Shown: positions 32,309 through 42,279, counted from the first letter of the stretch. The stretch: DNA of 64,000 bases from Coenobita brevimanus (GCA_032717465.1 JAVRFU010000132.1:310001-374000), one strand, 5' to 3'. The notes: a model not told the origin generated them from the sequence alone. A program made the numbers and translations.

Positions 32309-32867
32309 CAGTAATACCTTGATATACGATACCCCTAGATGCAATACACCGGCTTAACGATGGGGGTAGAAATACCACCATACCCCGCCCGATGATGGCT
32401 AAACCCTGGTTTAATGATGGGTTTTGATTTTTTACCGACTTTGATGATATCGTAGACTAAAATTGTGCATTTAGGTTGATTTATAAACTGTTTTTTGACC
32501 TAGATTAATGTGCTTTGGCCATAGGTGGGGTGAACATTGTCATTTTGGGATACAGTTTACTAAGCTTGATGTTTTCCAGACATATTTGATGAATTTCAGA
32601 TTTTATATTATTGGTTTTAGTGAGTTATTTACAGGTGTTAGTTTTAGGTTAGTTTCCTTGACAGCTGTTAGGCCATTTAGATTGGCTTTAAACTTGTTTT
32701 GGGCTCATTTGGGTGGGTTTTGGGCTTGTTTTTTTTGGGGAAACTCAAGGCTGGTAAACAGTTCACATTGAAATACAGTACATGTTAAAAATCCCCCGAT
32801 ATATGATATCCTGCCTAACGATGGGGTTTTACCTAACCAATTAGATTGCTGAACTGGGGTATGCCTG
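32309..32867. mobile_element. Probable Tigger-like MITE
   Basis: Ends CAGTAATACCTTGATATACG and the complement of GGGGTATGCCTG are imperfectly inverted and flanked by TA (32307-32308, 32868-32869). Paired interior words TTAACGATGGGG and CTAACGATGGGG, and CCCGATATATGATA against TTGATATACGATA, occur near both ends. 559 bp, no transposase seen. Confidence 0.6.
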
Positions 32868-32894
32868 TAATTTATTTTCCTTATTACCCCTTGC

Positions 32895-32965
32895 TGTCCT
32901 TTTGTCATCATCATCATCATCCAAACCTCCTTTCCCACCTTAGGGCAGGATAAGGATCTGTTCTT
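32895..32965 (-). repeat. SINE end with (GAT)n tail
   Basis: TCATCATCATCATCCAAACC, then TCCTTTCCCACC and AGGGCAGGATAAG. Matches the unit at 44278-44310 in the same orientation. Confidence 0.5.
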
Positions 32966-33950
32966 TTGTACATTATTTAAATCACTCTAATCTCACCATA
33001 CTCTTCCTAAAAATCGTACAAAATCCTATTAACCAGCTGTATCCAAAAATAAATAGCTAAGGACTAGGAAGAGAATACAAGCCATGTGTACAGTACCATG
33101 GCTCACCTCAGTTTGGGGATTCTTACAGAAAAAGGATGGCATCATTTGAACTGAGTGTTTGATTACATCTTTCAGTATGTGGCTTCATATATTGTTTGTT
33201 TTCACTTTGCTCAGCTAGATATGAACTCAGGGGACTGGTGGGCAGCATCTCCTGAAAGGAGGATGGTGATCTGCTGCAGAGCGCTTGAAAATATGTTTCT
33301 GTAGACAAGAAAGCAGGGAAAGGATAATAGCTCAGGTAAATGAGAAAGCCTTCGTTGGTAGTGGGCAGTGGTGTTTAGCACAGGAGGCAGTCCAGCACCT
33401 GAGGCCTTGTGATGTGTTTTGCAGACCCCACACAGCTCTTATTTTTCTTTCTCTTACTGATGTATGAACGGTGGGAATTTGTGACCACATACAGGGTAAC
33501 ACTGATATGTACATATGCAGAAATAAACTGGTAAGGAAAGGTGCTTGGGTGTCTCCCTAACCAGTGGGAATATGACTTATTCTTTTACTTAGTCACACTT
33601 GTGTGGGAGCTGCCTAGCATTGGCCAACTGGTCTACTGTAATATATTACCTGTACAGGTATTTTTTTGATGGGTGATGGGAGGTTGGAAATACTACAAAA
33701 TAATATAAAGGTGGAACCAGCAAAGGATTGAGGTAAGTCAATGTGAAGGTAATTGGAGTGAGGTAAGTTGCCTAAAGAATATAATAATACTGATCCAAGA
33801 GTAGCCCCATACAGCAAGAGAACTGAACACTCCTTGAAAAGTACAACAAAAGAAGCTTTAAGGTATTGGAAACCCCATATAAATGAAGATCTGTCAAAAG
33901 CTGCCAAAATATAATTTAAAACCAGTAGAGAACATCCCAGTACTGGTAAG
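32966..33950. other. No gene seen
   Basis: Unique-looking AT-rich sequence. A weak S2-like block lies at about 33185-33275 (GGGGACTGGTGGGC, AAAGGAGGATGGTGATCTGC). Confidence 0.5.
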
Positions 33951-33956
33951 AGGAGG

Positions 33957-34460
33957 GAAGGAGACTGGTGAAAAGGAGGAGGAGGAGGAGGAGGTTGAGA
34001 GATGGGAGAAGGGGCAGAAAAGGAATTATGCATTAATGAAAAAAAATGAGAAGAGGAAATCATAGAAAGGAGGAGGAAAAATGGGAGGAGAAAGGCAGAA
34101 AAGGAATGCATTAATGAAAAATAAAAAAAGAGGAAAAGAAAATGAAGAAAGGAAAGATGGGAGTAGAAGGGGCAGAAAAAGAATGCATTAATGAAAAAAA
34201 AGAGGAAAGCAAAGAAAGATGGAAGGAGAAGAGGCGGGAAAGGAAAAGTCTTACAGAGGAGGAGAAAAGGAAGGAGAGGAGATGGGGGAAAAAAGGAATA
34301 CAAAAAGTTATGTGGAGAGGAAAATGAGACAGGGAGGAGGCAGAAAAGGAATACAAGAATTCTTATAAGAAGGAAAATGAAAGGAGGAAAGATGGGAGAA
34401 GAACAAGAAGAGATAGGAGGAGAAAAGGAAAGAAGAGGGCAGATATATATTAAAAAATAG
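33957..34460 (+). repeat. Purine-rich tandem repeat, ~60-80 bp units
   Basis: Almost pure A/G on the plus strand. Repeated GGGGCAGAAAAGGAATGCAT and TTAATGAAAAA words at 34012, 34092 and 34170, with weaker units to 34400. Long overlapping open frames on both strands come from composition. Confidence 0.8.
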
Positions 34461-35136
34461 TCTCATCTCACAAGGAAGGGAAAATATAAGTATTGAGAGT
34501 GAGGCTGGTATAACTTCCGTGCAGCCATGATTACTCAAATTTATACTAAGTGGAAAGGATGGGTGTAAAGTCATGGAGGAGAATTTTAATGTGTTAGTAA
34601 GTGGTTGAACGGATTCAACAAGTATATTAGTGTTGTGAGAGAGAGAGAGAGAGAGAGAGAGAGCTTTCTTTCACTGCGATTCAAGTGGGCATTCTCGTTC
34701 ATCCAGCCAGGCCATATCTTAGGCCTGTTTTGGCTGCTGCTTCATTTATCCTCCTCCCTTTCCCTCCTGATATGGCTCCGGGGATGAAAGAGGAGTGGAG
34801 GTGCGAGGGAGGCTTGAGAGAGATGGAAGGAGGAAGCGAAATAGGAGGGTCAAGATAGGAAGGAACTTATAAGAATCTGATTGCTGCTTCCTATGCCTTT
34901 CTCTCTATCTCTTGGGAAATGACTGGAGAAATGAAAGGAGTGGAGGGGTAATGAAGGTAAAATACCCGCCGCCGCAGGACCACTCACCCTGCCACCCCCC
35001 ACCCCACCACCAAGCCACCACCACACCACCACCCCAGGAGGACATCACGGCGGGGTTAGTGACCCAGGACAAGAGGGTCACCAGGACACCCCTGTCCAGA
35101 GTCCCTCTTCCCCACAACTGTCACAGCACCAGGTGA
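34461..35136. other. GA tract and GC-rich stretch; possible exon-like segment
   Basis: (GA)n at 34636-34663. The segment 34978-35134 is C-rich, open in one plus frame (HSPCHPPPHHQATTTPPPQE), and bounded by CGCAG and GTGAGT. It has no pyrimidine tract or recognisable domain, so it is not called as a gene. Confidence 0.4.
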
Positions 35137-35199
35137 GTGGGAAGAGGCAACGACCCTGCAGGCGGGGCAGCCTTCACCAGGTTCGGGGTGGGACTGATC

Positions 35200-35763
35200 C
35201 AGTGTCAGTCCCAGGCAACACCGCGATACGGCCACCGTATGTACCGGGGAAGGAGCGGTCACTGTTCGTCTTTCAGTTGTTCCCCCTGTGACACCGCCAT
35301 CAAGGCCACCGTACGTGAAGGGGGAGGGAGTGGCCACCGTACACCCCTCAGTCACAGCCACCTCTGGGGACGGCCTCAGGGCGTTAGTTATTGAATGCAC
35401 CCCGACTGGCAGAGAGAGGAATAGTGGAACCGCGTTCACGGCCAACGTACGTGACGGGGAGGGAGTGGCCACCGTACGCCCCTCATCCACTATTGCCTCT
35501 TACTACAGGAGTAACACCTCAGTTACTTCCCGAAGGGCAGGCAGGCCCACGGCTACGGCCTTTGTACTTACCAGGGTAAGTAGACCCTCGGCTGTGGTCT
35601 CTGTACGTACCGGAGAGGGCGCTGCCCCTGTGCACCCCTCTCCTGCCTTTTCCTCCTACGGGAGTAACACCGTGTTCATGGCCACCATACGTGACGGGGA
35701 AGGAGCGGCCACCGTACGCCCTTCAGTTACTTCCCGGCAGGTAGGCAGGCACACGGCTACGGC
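35200..35763 (+). repeat. GC-rich imperfect tandem repeat encoding GEG-A-TV-PS blocks
   Basis: About five degenerate units marked by ACGTGACGGGGAGGGAGTGG-like words and CCACCGTACGCCCCTC (near 35240, 35320, 35455, 35610, 35695). In one plus frame (35288-35763) they read GEGVATVHPS, GEGVATVRPS, GEGAAPVHPS and GEGAATVRPS. Whether this was ever coding is unknown. The right end carries one copy of the target duplication of the next element. Confidence 0.7.
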
Positions 35764-35930
35764 TTTTTTTTTTTTTTTTTTTTGAGATATTCGCCTCACA
35801 TGGTGAGGACACAGGCAAACAAAGAGCCCGTCACAGAAAAGCAAAAACAAAAGCTCTCCAAAGAGAGCATAGCGGTGACAGCTACAAGTCGAAGCAGCAA
35901 GGCAGGACAGGATCGGGCGTGGCTCAGCAG

Positions 35931-36569
35931 TTAAGAGAGCAGTCTGGTGGCGATGTAGTTGATGAGGGCAGCACGTGGTGGATCTATCTCGATGCCCTCA
36001 CGGATGTCGGCTTCCTCAGATGGAGAGAGGGAGTTGGAAATGTATGCCTCACGGATCTTCTGATACAGGGTCTGATATACGAGAGGCAGTGTATCAGCGT
36101 CGTTGATCGGATCCGTGAGGCAATCGAGTAGCTCTTCTAGGTCCGCATCCGTGCGAGCATCGAGATTACGAGTCCCTGAGAGTGGTGGAAGGAGGGCCTC
36201 GATCTGGCGAGCAACGGAGGAGGGGTCGCTCTTGATCTTTCCCCCTTTCTTCTTTTGTTTCTTCCTCTTCTCCTTAGGTGGAGGGGGAGAAGAAGAGAGA
36301 GCGATGGCGGCAGGCGGTGGTGAAGGTGGAAGAGGCTCCTCCACTTCGTCAGGAGCAGATGGAGAGGGCAAGGAGGAGGGTTCCACTACGTCCAGGTGTG
36401 CTAAAGGGACGGGGGACGAGACACGCTCCTCCTCAGCTCCTGACGAAGGGAGGTGGACCTCCACGACAGTCTCCCCATGCTCACAATCCATGGCCTGTGA
36501 CGGTTCCGGATCGGCGATCGAAGGTTCCAAGGTGGTGGCGCCAGTCGTCCGGTTGAGAGGGGCAGCCAA
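35931..36569 (-). CDS. Acidic C-terminal part of the cold-shock retroposon protein (copy 1)
   Basis: 212-codon open frame in a different frame from the cold-shock ORF just upstream. One small indel near 36600 would join them, as the copy 2 order suggests. The first ~90 residues are Pro/Ser/Glu-rich, followed by a Lys-rich patch (KEKRKKQKKKGGKIKSD). A predicted helical region follows (QIEALLPPLSGTRNL, DADLEELLDCL, LYQKIREAYISNSL), ending ALINYIATRLLS. The LLPxLS...L segment has a weak counterpart in copy 2 (HLLPLSAHTRSYQLG). No known domain recognised. Confidence 0.6.
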   Translation of the reverse strand: MAAPLNRTTGATTLEPSIADPEPSQAMDCEHGETVVEVHLPSSGAEEERVSSPVPLAHLDVVEPSSLPSPSAPDEVEEPLPPSPPPAAIALSSSPPPPKEKRKKQKKKGGKIKSDPSSVARQIEALLPPLSGTRNLDARTDADLEELLDCLTDPINDADTLPLVYQTLYQKIREAYISNSLSPSEEADIREGIEIDPPRAALINYIATRLLS

Positions 36570-36614
36570 ACACAGCCGTTTTCGCGGTGTCGTGCGAGGT
36601 GGTGGTGGCTGCTG

Positions 36615-37217
36615 TCACCGGGCCTGACGGTCCTGACAAGGTGGGAGACGAGGATCGCGGGTGAAGCTTCGGGGAATAGCAAGGCGTGGAAGGCCGTTCT
36701 CCTCAAAGATCTGAGGAAGGAGAACAGCCAGAACCGCCTTGCTACCCCCACTAAAAGCCTCATCCGTCGCGATACACATCGCAACGAGTGTGTTTGTGTT
36801 GCTAGCACTTCCATGACCCTTTGGCCGGCGTCTCTGGGCAGGGTGACGCCGCCGTGCATGGGCAGAGCCCTGCACAGCAACACCACCCGGCCCAGTGACG
36901 TCCTTAGCCTCGGGACCCTTGGAAGCCTGTACAACACAAAACTCCACCGTCTCTCCCTCGGCAAGTGAGCGCTGGAAATGCCGTGGATTTGGTGCAACGA
37001 TCCCAGAAGCGTGCACGAAAACATCAGCGCCAGTGTCCCGGCGTTTGATGAAACCGTAACACGATCTCACGTTGAACCAATTCACGGTTCCCTGGATGGT
37101 GGTGGCTCCTGACGGCACAGAACTGCTGTTTGGTGCCCCCCTCAACGGGTCGCAGGCACGAGCAGAGTCGCTAGAAAACTCGGGCATAGAGACGACTGGC
37201 CAGGCCAAGCTATGCAA
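36615..37217 (-). CDS. Cold-shock-domain protein of a retroposon (copy 1)
   Basis: 200-codon frame on the minus strand. The first ATG in frame is about 10 codons in (VSMPEFSSD). A Y-box-type cold-shock domain spans about residues 40-110: GTVNWFNVRSCYGFIKRRD with RNP1-like YGFIKR, RNP2-like DVFVHASGI, and the end GETVEFCVV plus KGPEAKDVTGPGG. This fold binds single-stranded RNA or DNA. A basic stretch (ARRRHPAQRRRPKG) follows, then a second block also found in copy 2: MCIATDEAF, VLLPQIFEENGLPRLAIP and RQAR. Length and context differ from host Y-box proteins, whose tails are Arg/Gly and basic-acidic repeats. Confidence 0.8.
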   Translation of the reverse strand: MHSLAWPVVSMPEFSSDSARACDPLRGAPNSSSVPSGATTIQGTVNWFNVRSCYGFIKRRDTGADVFVHASGIVAPNPRHFQRSLAEGETVEFCVVQASKGPEAKDVTGPGGVAVQGSAHARRRHPAQRRRPKGHGSASNTNTLVAMCIATDEAFSGGSKAVLAVLLPQIFEENGLPRLAIPRSFTRDPRLPPCQDRQAR

Positions 37218-37234
37218 GAGGAGTGGGCTACGGC

Positions 37235-38142
37235 TGCAGTGTGTGCAAGGGTAAGACCATACCTATCAGATCCGCCTTCCACCAGTCGCAAGTATTTTCA
37301 CTGCTGAATTGCTGGCCATTTTACTGGCCCTTCGTGTTATATACCGATCAAGGTTACACACTTTTGTTATTTTCACAGATTCACTTAGTGCACTACATGG
37401 TATTCGGTCTATCCTGGCCAGCAACCCGCTAGTGCTGAAGATACAGGAATGGCTGTTCCACATTAACACCAGATTGAAGTCTGTCTCCTTCTGTTGGGTC
37501 CCAAGCTATGCTGGGATACCGGATAATGAGAGGGTTGACTGCCTGGCACGTACAGCTGTCACACCTCGCTCTGTCACACCTCATCCTATCCCGGCAGCTG
37601 ATTATTTCCCGATTGTTACCCGTCTCCTTGGTCAGCGGTGACAAGCAGAATGGACGTCTACAACTGACAACAAACTCCGTTACATCACACATACTGTCAC
37701 TCCCTGGCAGTCGTCCTCCCATCGCAACAGGCGTTGGGAAACAGCCCTAGCCCGTCTGCGCCTTGGCCACACGCGGATCACACATGGCTTTCTAATGTCA
37801 GGAGGCACTCCTCCGACCTGTCAATGTTTTCAGGCCCTACTCACGGTCCACCATCTTTTGCTTGACTGCCCTCCGTTCCACGTCGTGCGCAGACGGACTC
37901 TCCCGTTCCTTTACTCCCTTGGACGTCCCCCTACCTTAGCCGATCTTCTTGGCGAATCCCCTGTGTTTTCCATCACACACCTCATGCGCTTCCTATCTCA
38001 GACCCGTATCTTGCCTCACATTTAGTGTCTTCCCCGCCTTCCCCTCTACCTTTATTCCACCATAGCACACCCGTCATTTTTATGCAGCGGTTTTAGTGCC
38101 ATATAGTCCTCTTGGGCTTGGTGCCAGTCCTTATTACTTACT

Positions 38143-38145
<3 letters not shown>
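37235..38145 (+). pseudogene. RNase H-bearing LINE (I-like, family G) 3' end
   Basis: 5'-truncated plus-strand remnant. 37280-37641 encodes the RNase H domain: IFTAELLAILLALRV (Glu), FVIFTDSLSALHGI (Asp), FCWVPSYAGIPDNERVDCLA (final Asp; the usual His of SHxGI reads Tyr). The C-terminal Cys/His motif follows (CQCFQALLTVHHLLLDCPPF), ending LMRFLSQTRILPHI at 38025. Its 3' end runs into a CT tract at 38144. Small frameshifts. The cold-shock retroposon inserted just 5' of it on the opposite strand. Confidence 0.8.
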
Positions 38146-38189
<44 letters not shown>

Positions 38190-38690
38190 GATGCTGGAGT
38201 TTGAATATAAAGTGTTACTGTACTGATAGTTTCCACTGAAGATTTAAGTGTCTTGTTGATATTAAAAAAAAAAAAGACAAGGCAGATTGGTAGGTAGATA
38301 GTCAGGCTGGCAGGTAGACATAGGCAGGCAGGTAGGTAGGCAGACAGGTAGGCAGGCAGACAGGTAGGCAGGCTGGCAGGTAGGCACGGGCAGGCAGGTA
38401 GGTAGGCAGACAGGTAGGCAGGCAAACATGCAGCTAGGTAGGCTGGCGATTGGGAGGCTGGTAGGTAGACAGGCAGATAGGCAGGCAGGCAGGCAAGCAG
38501 ACTGGGCAACAGACAACACACTAGACAGCAGGCTGGATAGCAGGCTGACATTACCTGTGTATACTACTACTGTTACAACTACTACTACAACAACTACTAC
38601 TGCTGCTGCTGCTACAACTACTGCTACAACAACTACTACTACTGCTGCTGCTACTGCCACCACCACCACCACCACCACCACGATGGTCGG
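38144..38690. repeat. Run of simple repeats: CT, GGCAGGTA and ACT/ACA
   Basis: (CT)n at 38144-38186; tetranucleotide-type GGCAGGTAGGCA DNA at 38280-38510; (ACT/ACA/GCT)n and (CAC)n at 38565-38682. Confidence 0.9.
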
Positions 38691-38767
38691 GGTTGGGATG
38701 CTTGCTAGTAAAAAGGATAAATAAAAATGTATTTCAGGTGAACATCATCAACCCAGACGACTAAATT

Positions 38768-39515
38768 AGCGTTGGGAGTATGGAGGGTGAGAGACTAACT
38801 AGGAGAGTATGTGAGTGAGGTGTAGGGGGTAGAGGGAGGGGGAGACCGAGGAGACGATGGAGGCATGGAGAAGAGAGGTGTATGAGAGAGGGGGGATGTA
38901 AGATGGGAGTATGGAGGGTAAGAGACTAACTAGGAGAGTGTATGTGAGTGAGTTGGAGGGGGGGAGAGAGGGAGGGGATGACCGAGGAAGAGGTCAAAGT
39001 TCAGAGTATGAAGGATGAAAGCCTAACTAGGAGAGTTGATGTGAGTAATATGGACGAGGTAGAGAGAAGGGGAGACCGAGGAAGAGATGGAGGGATGGAG
39101 GAGAGAGGTATGAGACACGGGGTGAAAGCTGGGAGTATGGAGGGTGAGAGACTAACTAGGAGAGTGTATGTGAGTGAGGTGGAGGGTGGAGAGGGAGGCG
39201 GAGACCGAGGAGGAGATGGTGGAATGGAGGAGAGCGGTAGGATAGGGCCTATAAGAGAGAACGGGGGATGTAACTTGGGAGTATGGAGGATGAGAGACTA
39301 ACTAGGAGTGTATGTGAGTGAGATGGAGGGGGGAGAGGGAGGGGGAGACCAAAGAAGAGATGGAGGGATGGAGTAGAGAGGTACATAAACGGGGGGGTGT
39401 AAGATGGGGGGAGGGTAGCGACATGGCAGGGGACAGGGTGACATAGAGACGATTTGTTTGTGGCCACTCCTTACGCAAATGAAGGCGTCTGACTATAGAT
39501 GGATATATAGATAGG
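38768..39515 (+). repeat. LINE C C-terminal segment amplified in tandem, ending in its GATA tail
   Basis: Five units of about 95-140 bp begin with GGAGTATGGAGGGTGAGAGA at about 38773, 38903, 39000, 39128 and 39267. Each corresponds to the LINE C block VERMEGERLTxRVYVSEVEG...RYMRE. The last unit continues into the normal LINE C end (GACAGGGTGACATAGAGACG, GGCCACTCCTTACG, GGCGTCTGACTATAGATGG). Open frames here are relics of LINE coding sequence. Confidence 0.85.
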
Positions 39516-39903
39516 AATAATACTAAAGGTAAACATTAATCAGCATAATAAAAACAAGTATTTTATCTCGACCTAGAGAAGCTTCGAATCCCGTCAGTCA
39601 CCCTCTAACCGTGAGAGGGGAAGGACGCTCGAGCTGTGTGTCTATTCTCAGTGTTGATAGTGTTTCAACAGCTTGCCCATCTTGCCGAGATGAACAAAGG
39701 TGAGGCAGGATATTGTTCATCAGTTCTTTGATACTGCCTGTTCTTTCAGTTGAACCATCTATCAATCTACAGTATTGCCACACGCCTTAATTACGTAAGG
39801 GGTGGCCACAATCTAATCGCCTCCTTGTCGATCTCGACCCCACCAGTTCACTGCCCTGCTCCGAGCTCACACCGCCCTCTCTCATATACCTCTCCACTCT
39901 ATC

Positions 39904-41162
39904 GGAGAGCGACGAACCATGGAAGTGTGTGGACGTCCAGATCCCGTTCCTGCTGCAACCTCTCCTGCCTGCTGTTGCTCACGACCCGTTGAGGGGGCAG
40001 ACAGCAGGCCTCGGCCTTCTACGACCCAGATGAAGATCAGAGGTGCTGTGGTTTGGTTTAACGTTCGGGCGGTGTACGGTTTTATCAAACGCCACGATGC
40101 TGGTGTTGATATTTTCGTGCACCGTCAGGCGATTGCTAAACCAAATCCACGGCATCTCCAGCGCTCCCTAGGCGACGGCGAGACGGTGGAGTTTGTCCTC
40201 TTTGGAACGCCCAAGGGTCCTGAGGCTAGGGACGTCACCGGACCGGGAGGGGCTGCCGTGCAGGGCTCTGCCTATGCACGGCGGCGTCCCACGGTTTGGC
40301 GGCACCAGCCCAGGGATCAGGGGTGTTCAGGGAGGTAAGCACCGTCGTCGAGATGTGCATCGCGACTGTGAAGGCGGTTTGTGGGGGTGATAAGGGGGCT
40401 TTGCGTGTTCTCCTTCCAAAGATCTTCAAGGAGAATGGGCTGCCCAACCTTATCATCCCCGAGTGCTTCGTCCGTGATGTACATACAGTCCCTCGCCGAC
40501 GGGAGCGCCAGGCTCGTAAGCCTCGTCCAGCTATTCCTCGCCAGACTCCGAGGAAGAGGCTTAGGCTGGAGGCCCCCTCAACCGAAGGACGACCTCTCAA
40601 GTTGACGACCCGGCCCCGGCCCCGGCTAACGATACGGCTACGACCACGGCGGAAGTACACCAGCAGCCAGCAATGTCTGAGGAGGAGCGAGACTCGTCTG
40701 CCACCGCCTCCATGGCCGAGGAAGCGTCGACCGGCTCCTCGGCCGAGGAGGAAGTCGGGGAGTCCACTACTCCTCAGACAGAGGAGGGCACCCCATCTCG
40801 CCCTCCTATTATCGACCTTAAGGATCGGCTAGACGTAGCCTCCTATAGACACCTTCTGCCTCTCAGCGCTCACACCCGATCGTACCAGCTCGGAGCAACA
40901 ACATATACCACCCTCTACGATCTGCTCCGGGCTGACGATCGGGGTGAGAACATAAGACCTGTGCTGATTGTCAGGTGGTAGGAGGTGTGTCTAGCCGATC
41001 TTAGAGCATTTTATCACATGCTCCCACCTCGGCCGGCCCCCTAGATCGGCGGTGTGCGCGGTGAGAGAGTGACCAGTACTTTCATCATAAAACTCGGCTG
41101 GCCTAATACCCCGAATAGAGGGTGATGGCCATTAAGCCAAAAACAAACAAAACAAACAAAAA
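39904..41162 (+). mobile_element. Cold-shock-domain retroposon, copy 2, with A-rich tail and 10-bp target duplication
   Basis: 1259-bp plus-strand unit inserted in LINE C. CCACTCTATC flanks it at 39894-39903 and 41163-41172. The 3' end is an A-rich tail (AAACAAACAAAACAAAC type). The ATG is 15 nt from the 5' end, so the leader is very short or truncated. Encodes the same cold-shock plus second-domain protein as 35764-37225 at clearly diverged sequence, without RT. GC-rich compared with neighbours. Confidence 0.9.
39919..40981 (+). pseudogene. Cold-shock-domain protein of the retroposon (copy 2), frameshifted
   Basis: Frame 1 (39919-40338) encodes MEVCGRPDPVPAATS, then a cold-shock domain (GAVVWFNVRAVYGFIKRHD, DIFVHRQAI, GETVEFVLF, GPEARDVTGPGG) and a basic stretch. 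A frame change near 40320 leads to the second block (EMCIATVKAV, VLLPKIFKENGLPNLIIP, RERQARKPRP) and an Arg-rich region. Another change near 40600 leads to an acidic, Ser/Thr/Glu-rich region (SEEERDSSATASMAEEAS) ending HLLPLSAHTRSYQLG...VLIVRW at 40981. Domain order matches copy 1, which supports one ancestral protein of roughly 400 residues: RNA-binding, basic, acidic. Function unknown; nucleic acid binding inferred from the fold. Confidence 0.8.
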
Positions 41163-41549
41163 CCACTCTATCCTTCCATCTCATCCTTGGCCTCGCCCTC
41201 CATCTTCGCCCCTCCACCTCACATACACTCTTCTCGTCAGTCTCACTCTCTCCATCCTCTCCACATGGCCAAACCACCTTAGTGTGTTTCTCCTAACCAA
41301 TCTTTATTTGTGTGAAAAGTGGTGTGGAAACACTGTAAGTTATCTGAGAGGAATGTGGAGCTACGTGGAGAGACAGACAGGCTGACAGGGTTACCGCTCC
41401 GTGGAAATCGTCTGCTAATGTGGAAAAACAAATAAGCGACGGACCTGCACGTGGGAAAAATCACGCTACCCATTTAGAGACGAGGAGAGGAGGTGGAGGG
41501 GGTCAGCTGGGGATAATGCCATAGCCCGCGCCCTCCAAGATGGTGTTAA

Positions 41550-41740
41550 GGTGGGAAGGAGAGGCAGAGAGGGAGGGAAGGAGAGGCAGAGAGGGTGGAA
41601 AGGAGAGGCAGAGAGGGAGAGAAGGAGAGGCAGAGAGGGTGGGAAGGAGAGGGAAAGAGGGGGGGAGAGATTGAGAAGGAGGGATGAGGGAGGGAGGGAG
41701 GGATGTGAGGCAGGAGGGAGGAGAGAGAAGAGGGAGGGAG
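41550..41740 (+). repeat. G-rich purine minisatellite
   Basis: About five ~23-bp units of GGAGAGGCAGAGAGGGNGGG with AAG spacers, then GGGAGG runs. Confidence 0.85.
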
Positions 41741-42026
41741 TACAAAGGAATACAAAGAACAGCAAACAGCAACAGACCCTATGATCCTTTCGAGACTGCT
41801 TGTTACAGAGTAGACTATGACTACGAGATCTAATTCTACATGCTGATGGATAAGGATAGTAAAGCAAGAAGGAGGAAACTACAACATAGCGTAGTTCACT
41901 GTATAATGACAATGGATTCTAAAGCAAATATATAAAAACAAGTAGGAATAGTTCTATGTAAACAGTAAAACAAAGCTGTGCATAACACTTACCGTACAGA
42001 GTTGTGTATTACTGTATCTTTAAGCC
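41741..42026. other. No gene seen
   Basis: A-rich unique-looking sequence between the purine repeat and the next LINE C end. Confidence 0.5.
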
Positions 42027-42279
42027 ATATTGGACATGTGGAGAGAATGGAGAATGAAAGACTGACTAAGAGGGTGTATGTAGGTGAAGTGGAGGGAGGG
42101 AGAGGGAGGGGGAAGACCGAGGATGAGATGGAGGGATGGAGTTGAGAGGTAAATGAAGGAGGGGGGAGTGAGATGAGAGGAGGGCAGTCAAATGGTGGGT
42201 GACAGAGCGACTTGGAGGCGTTTTGTCTGCGGCCACTCTTTGCTGGATTAAGGCGTCTGGCAATAGATAGATAGATAGA
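42027..42279 (+). pseudogene. LINE C 3' end, truncated
   Basis: Begins within the HVERMENERLTKRVYVGEVEG block, followed by GRGRP-type sequence with a frameshift, then GCGGCCACTCTTTGCTGG and GGCGTCTGGCAATAGATAGA tail. Confidence 0.8.

Larger units (their letters stand above)
35764..37225 (-). mobile_element. Cold-shock-domain retroposon, copy 1, with poly(A) and 9-bp target duplication
   Basis: Minus-strand unit of 1462 bp. The plus strand shows 20 T at 35764-35783, i.e. a poly(A) tail on the element's sense strand. GGCTACGGC flanks it at 35755-35763 and 37226-37234. It carries a cold-shock-domain ORF and a downstream acidic ORF, and a ~150-bp 3' UTR with a GCTCTC...GAGAGC hairpin. No reverse transcriptase, introns or terminal repeats. 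These are the marks of LINE-mediated retroposition of a processed transcript. A diverged relative is at 39904-41162. Confidence 0.88.
39758..41320 (-). pseudogene. LINE C 3' end split by the second cold-shock retroposon
   Basis: Minus-strand LINE C. 39758-39893 holds the tail-side end (AATTACGTAAGGGGTGGCCA, TCTCATATACCTCTCCACT), and 41163-41320 continues upstream (CCATCTCATCCTTGGCC, CCATCCTCTCCACATGGCC). The two parts join correctly when 39904-41162 plus one target copy is removed. A short plus-oriented LINE C piece follows at 41338-41389. Confidence 0.8.

Noticed and set aside
33614..34574. Overlapping ORFs on both strands, one of 229 codons
   Set aside because: Low-complexity purine/pyrimidine DNA; the peptides are Ser/Phe/Pro or Lys/Glu/Arg runs without domain features.
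35137..35490. Minus-strand 144-codon ORF over the GC-rich repeat
   Set aside because: Antisense of the tandem repeat; no independent support.
35920..35945. tRNA-like A box (TGGCTCAGCAGTTAAGAG) near the end of the cold-shock unit
   Set aside because: No B box at tRNA distance, and the bases lie in the 3' UTR and end of the acidic ORF.
36103..36627. Plus-strand 174-codon ORF
   Set aside because: Antisense of the acidic ORF of the cold-shock retroposon.
36615..40340. Bacterial contamination suggested by cold-shock domains
   Set aside because: The domains are of eukaryotic Y-box type and lie in units with poly(A)-like tails and target duplications inside crustacean-type repeats.
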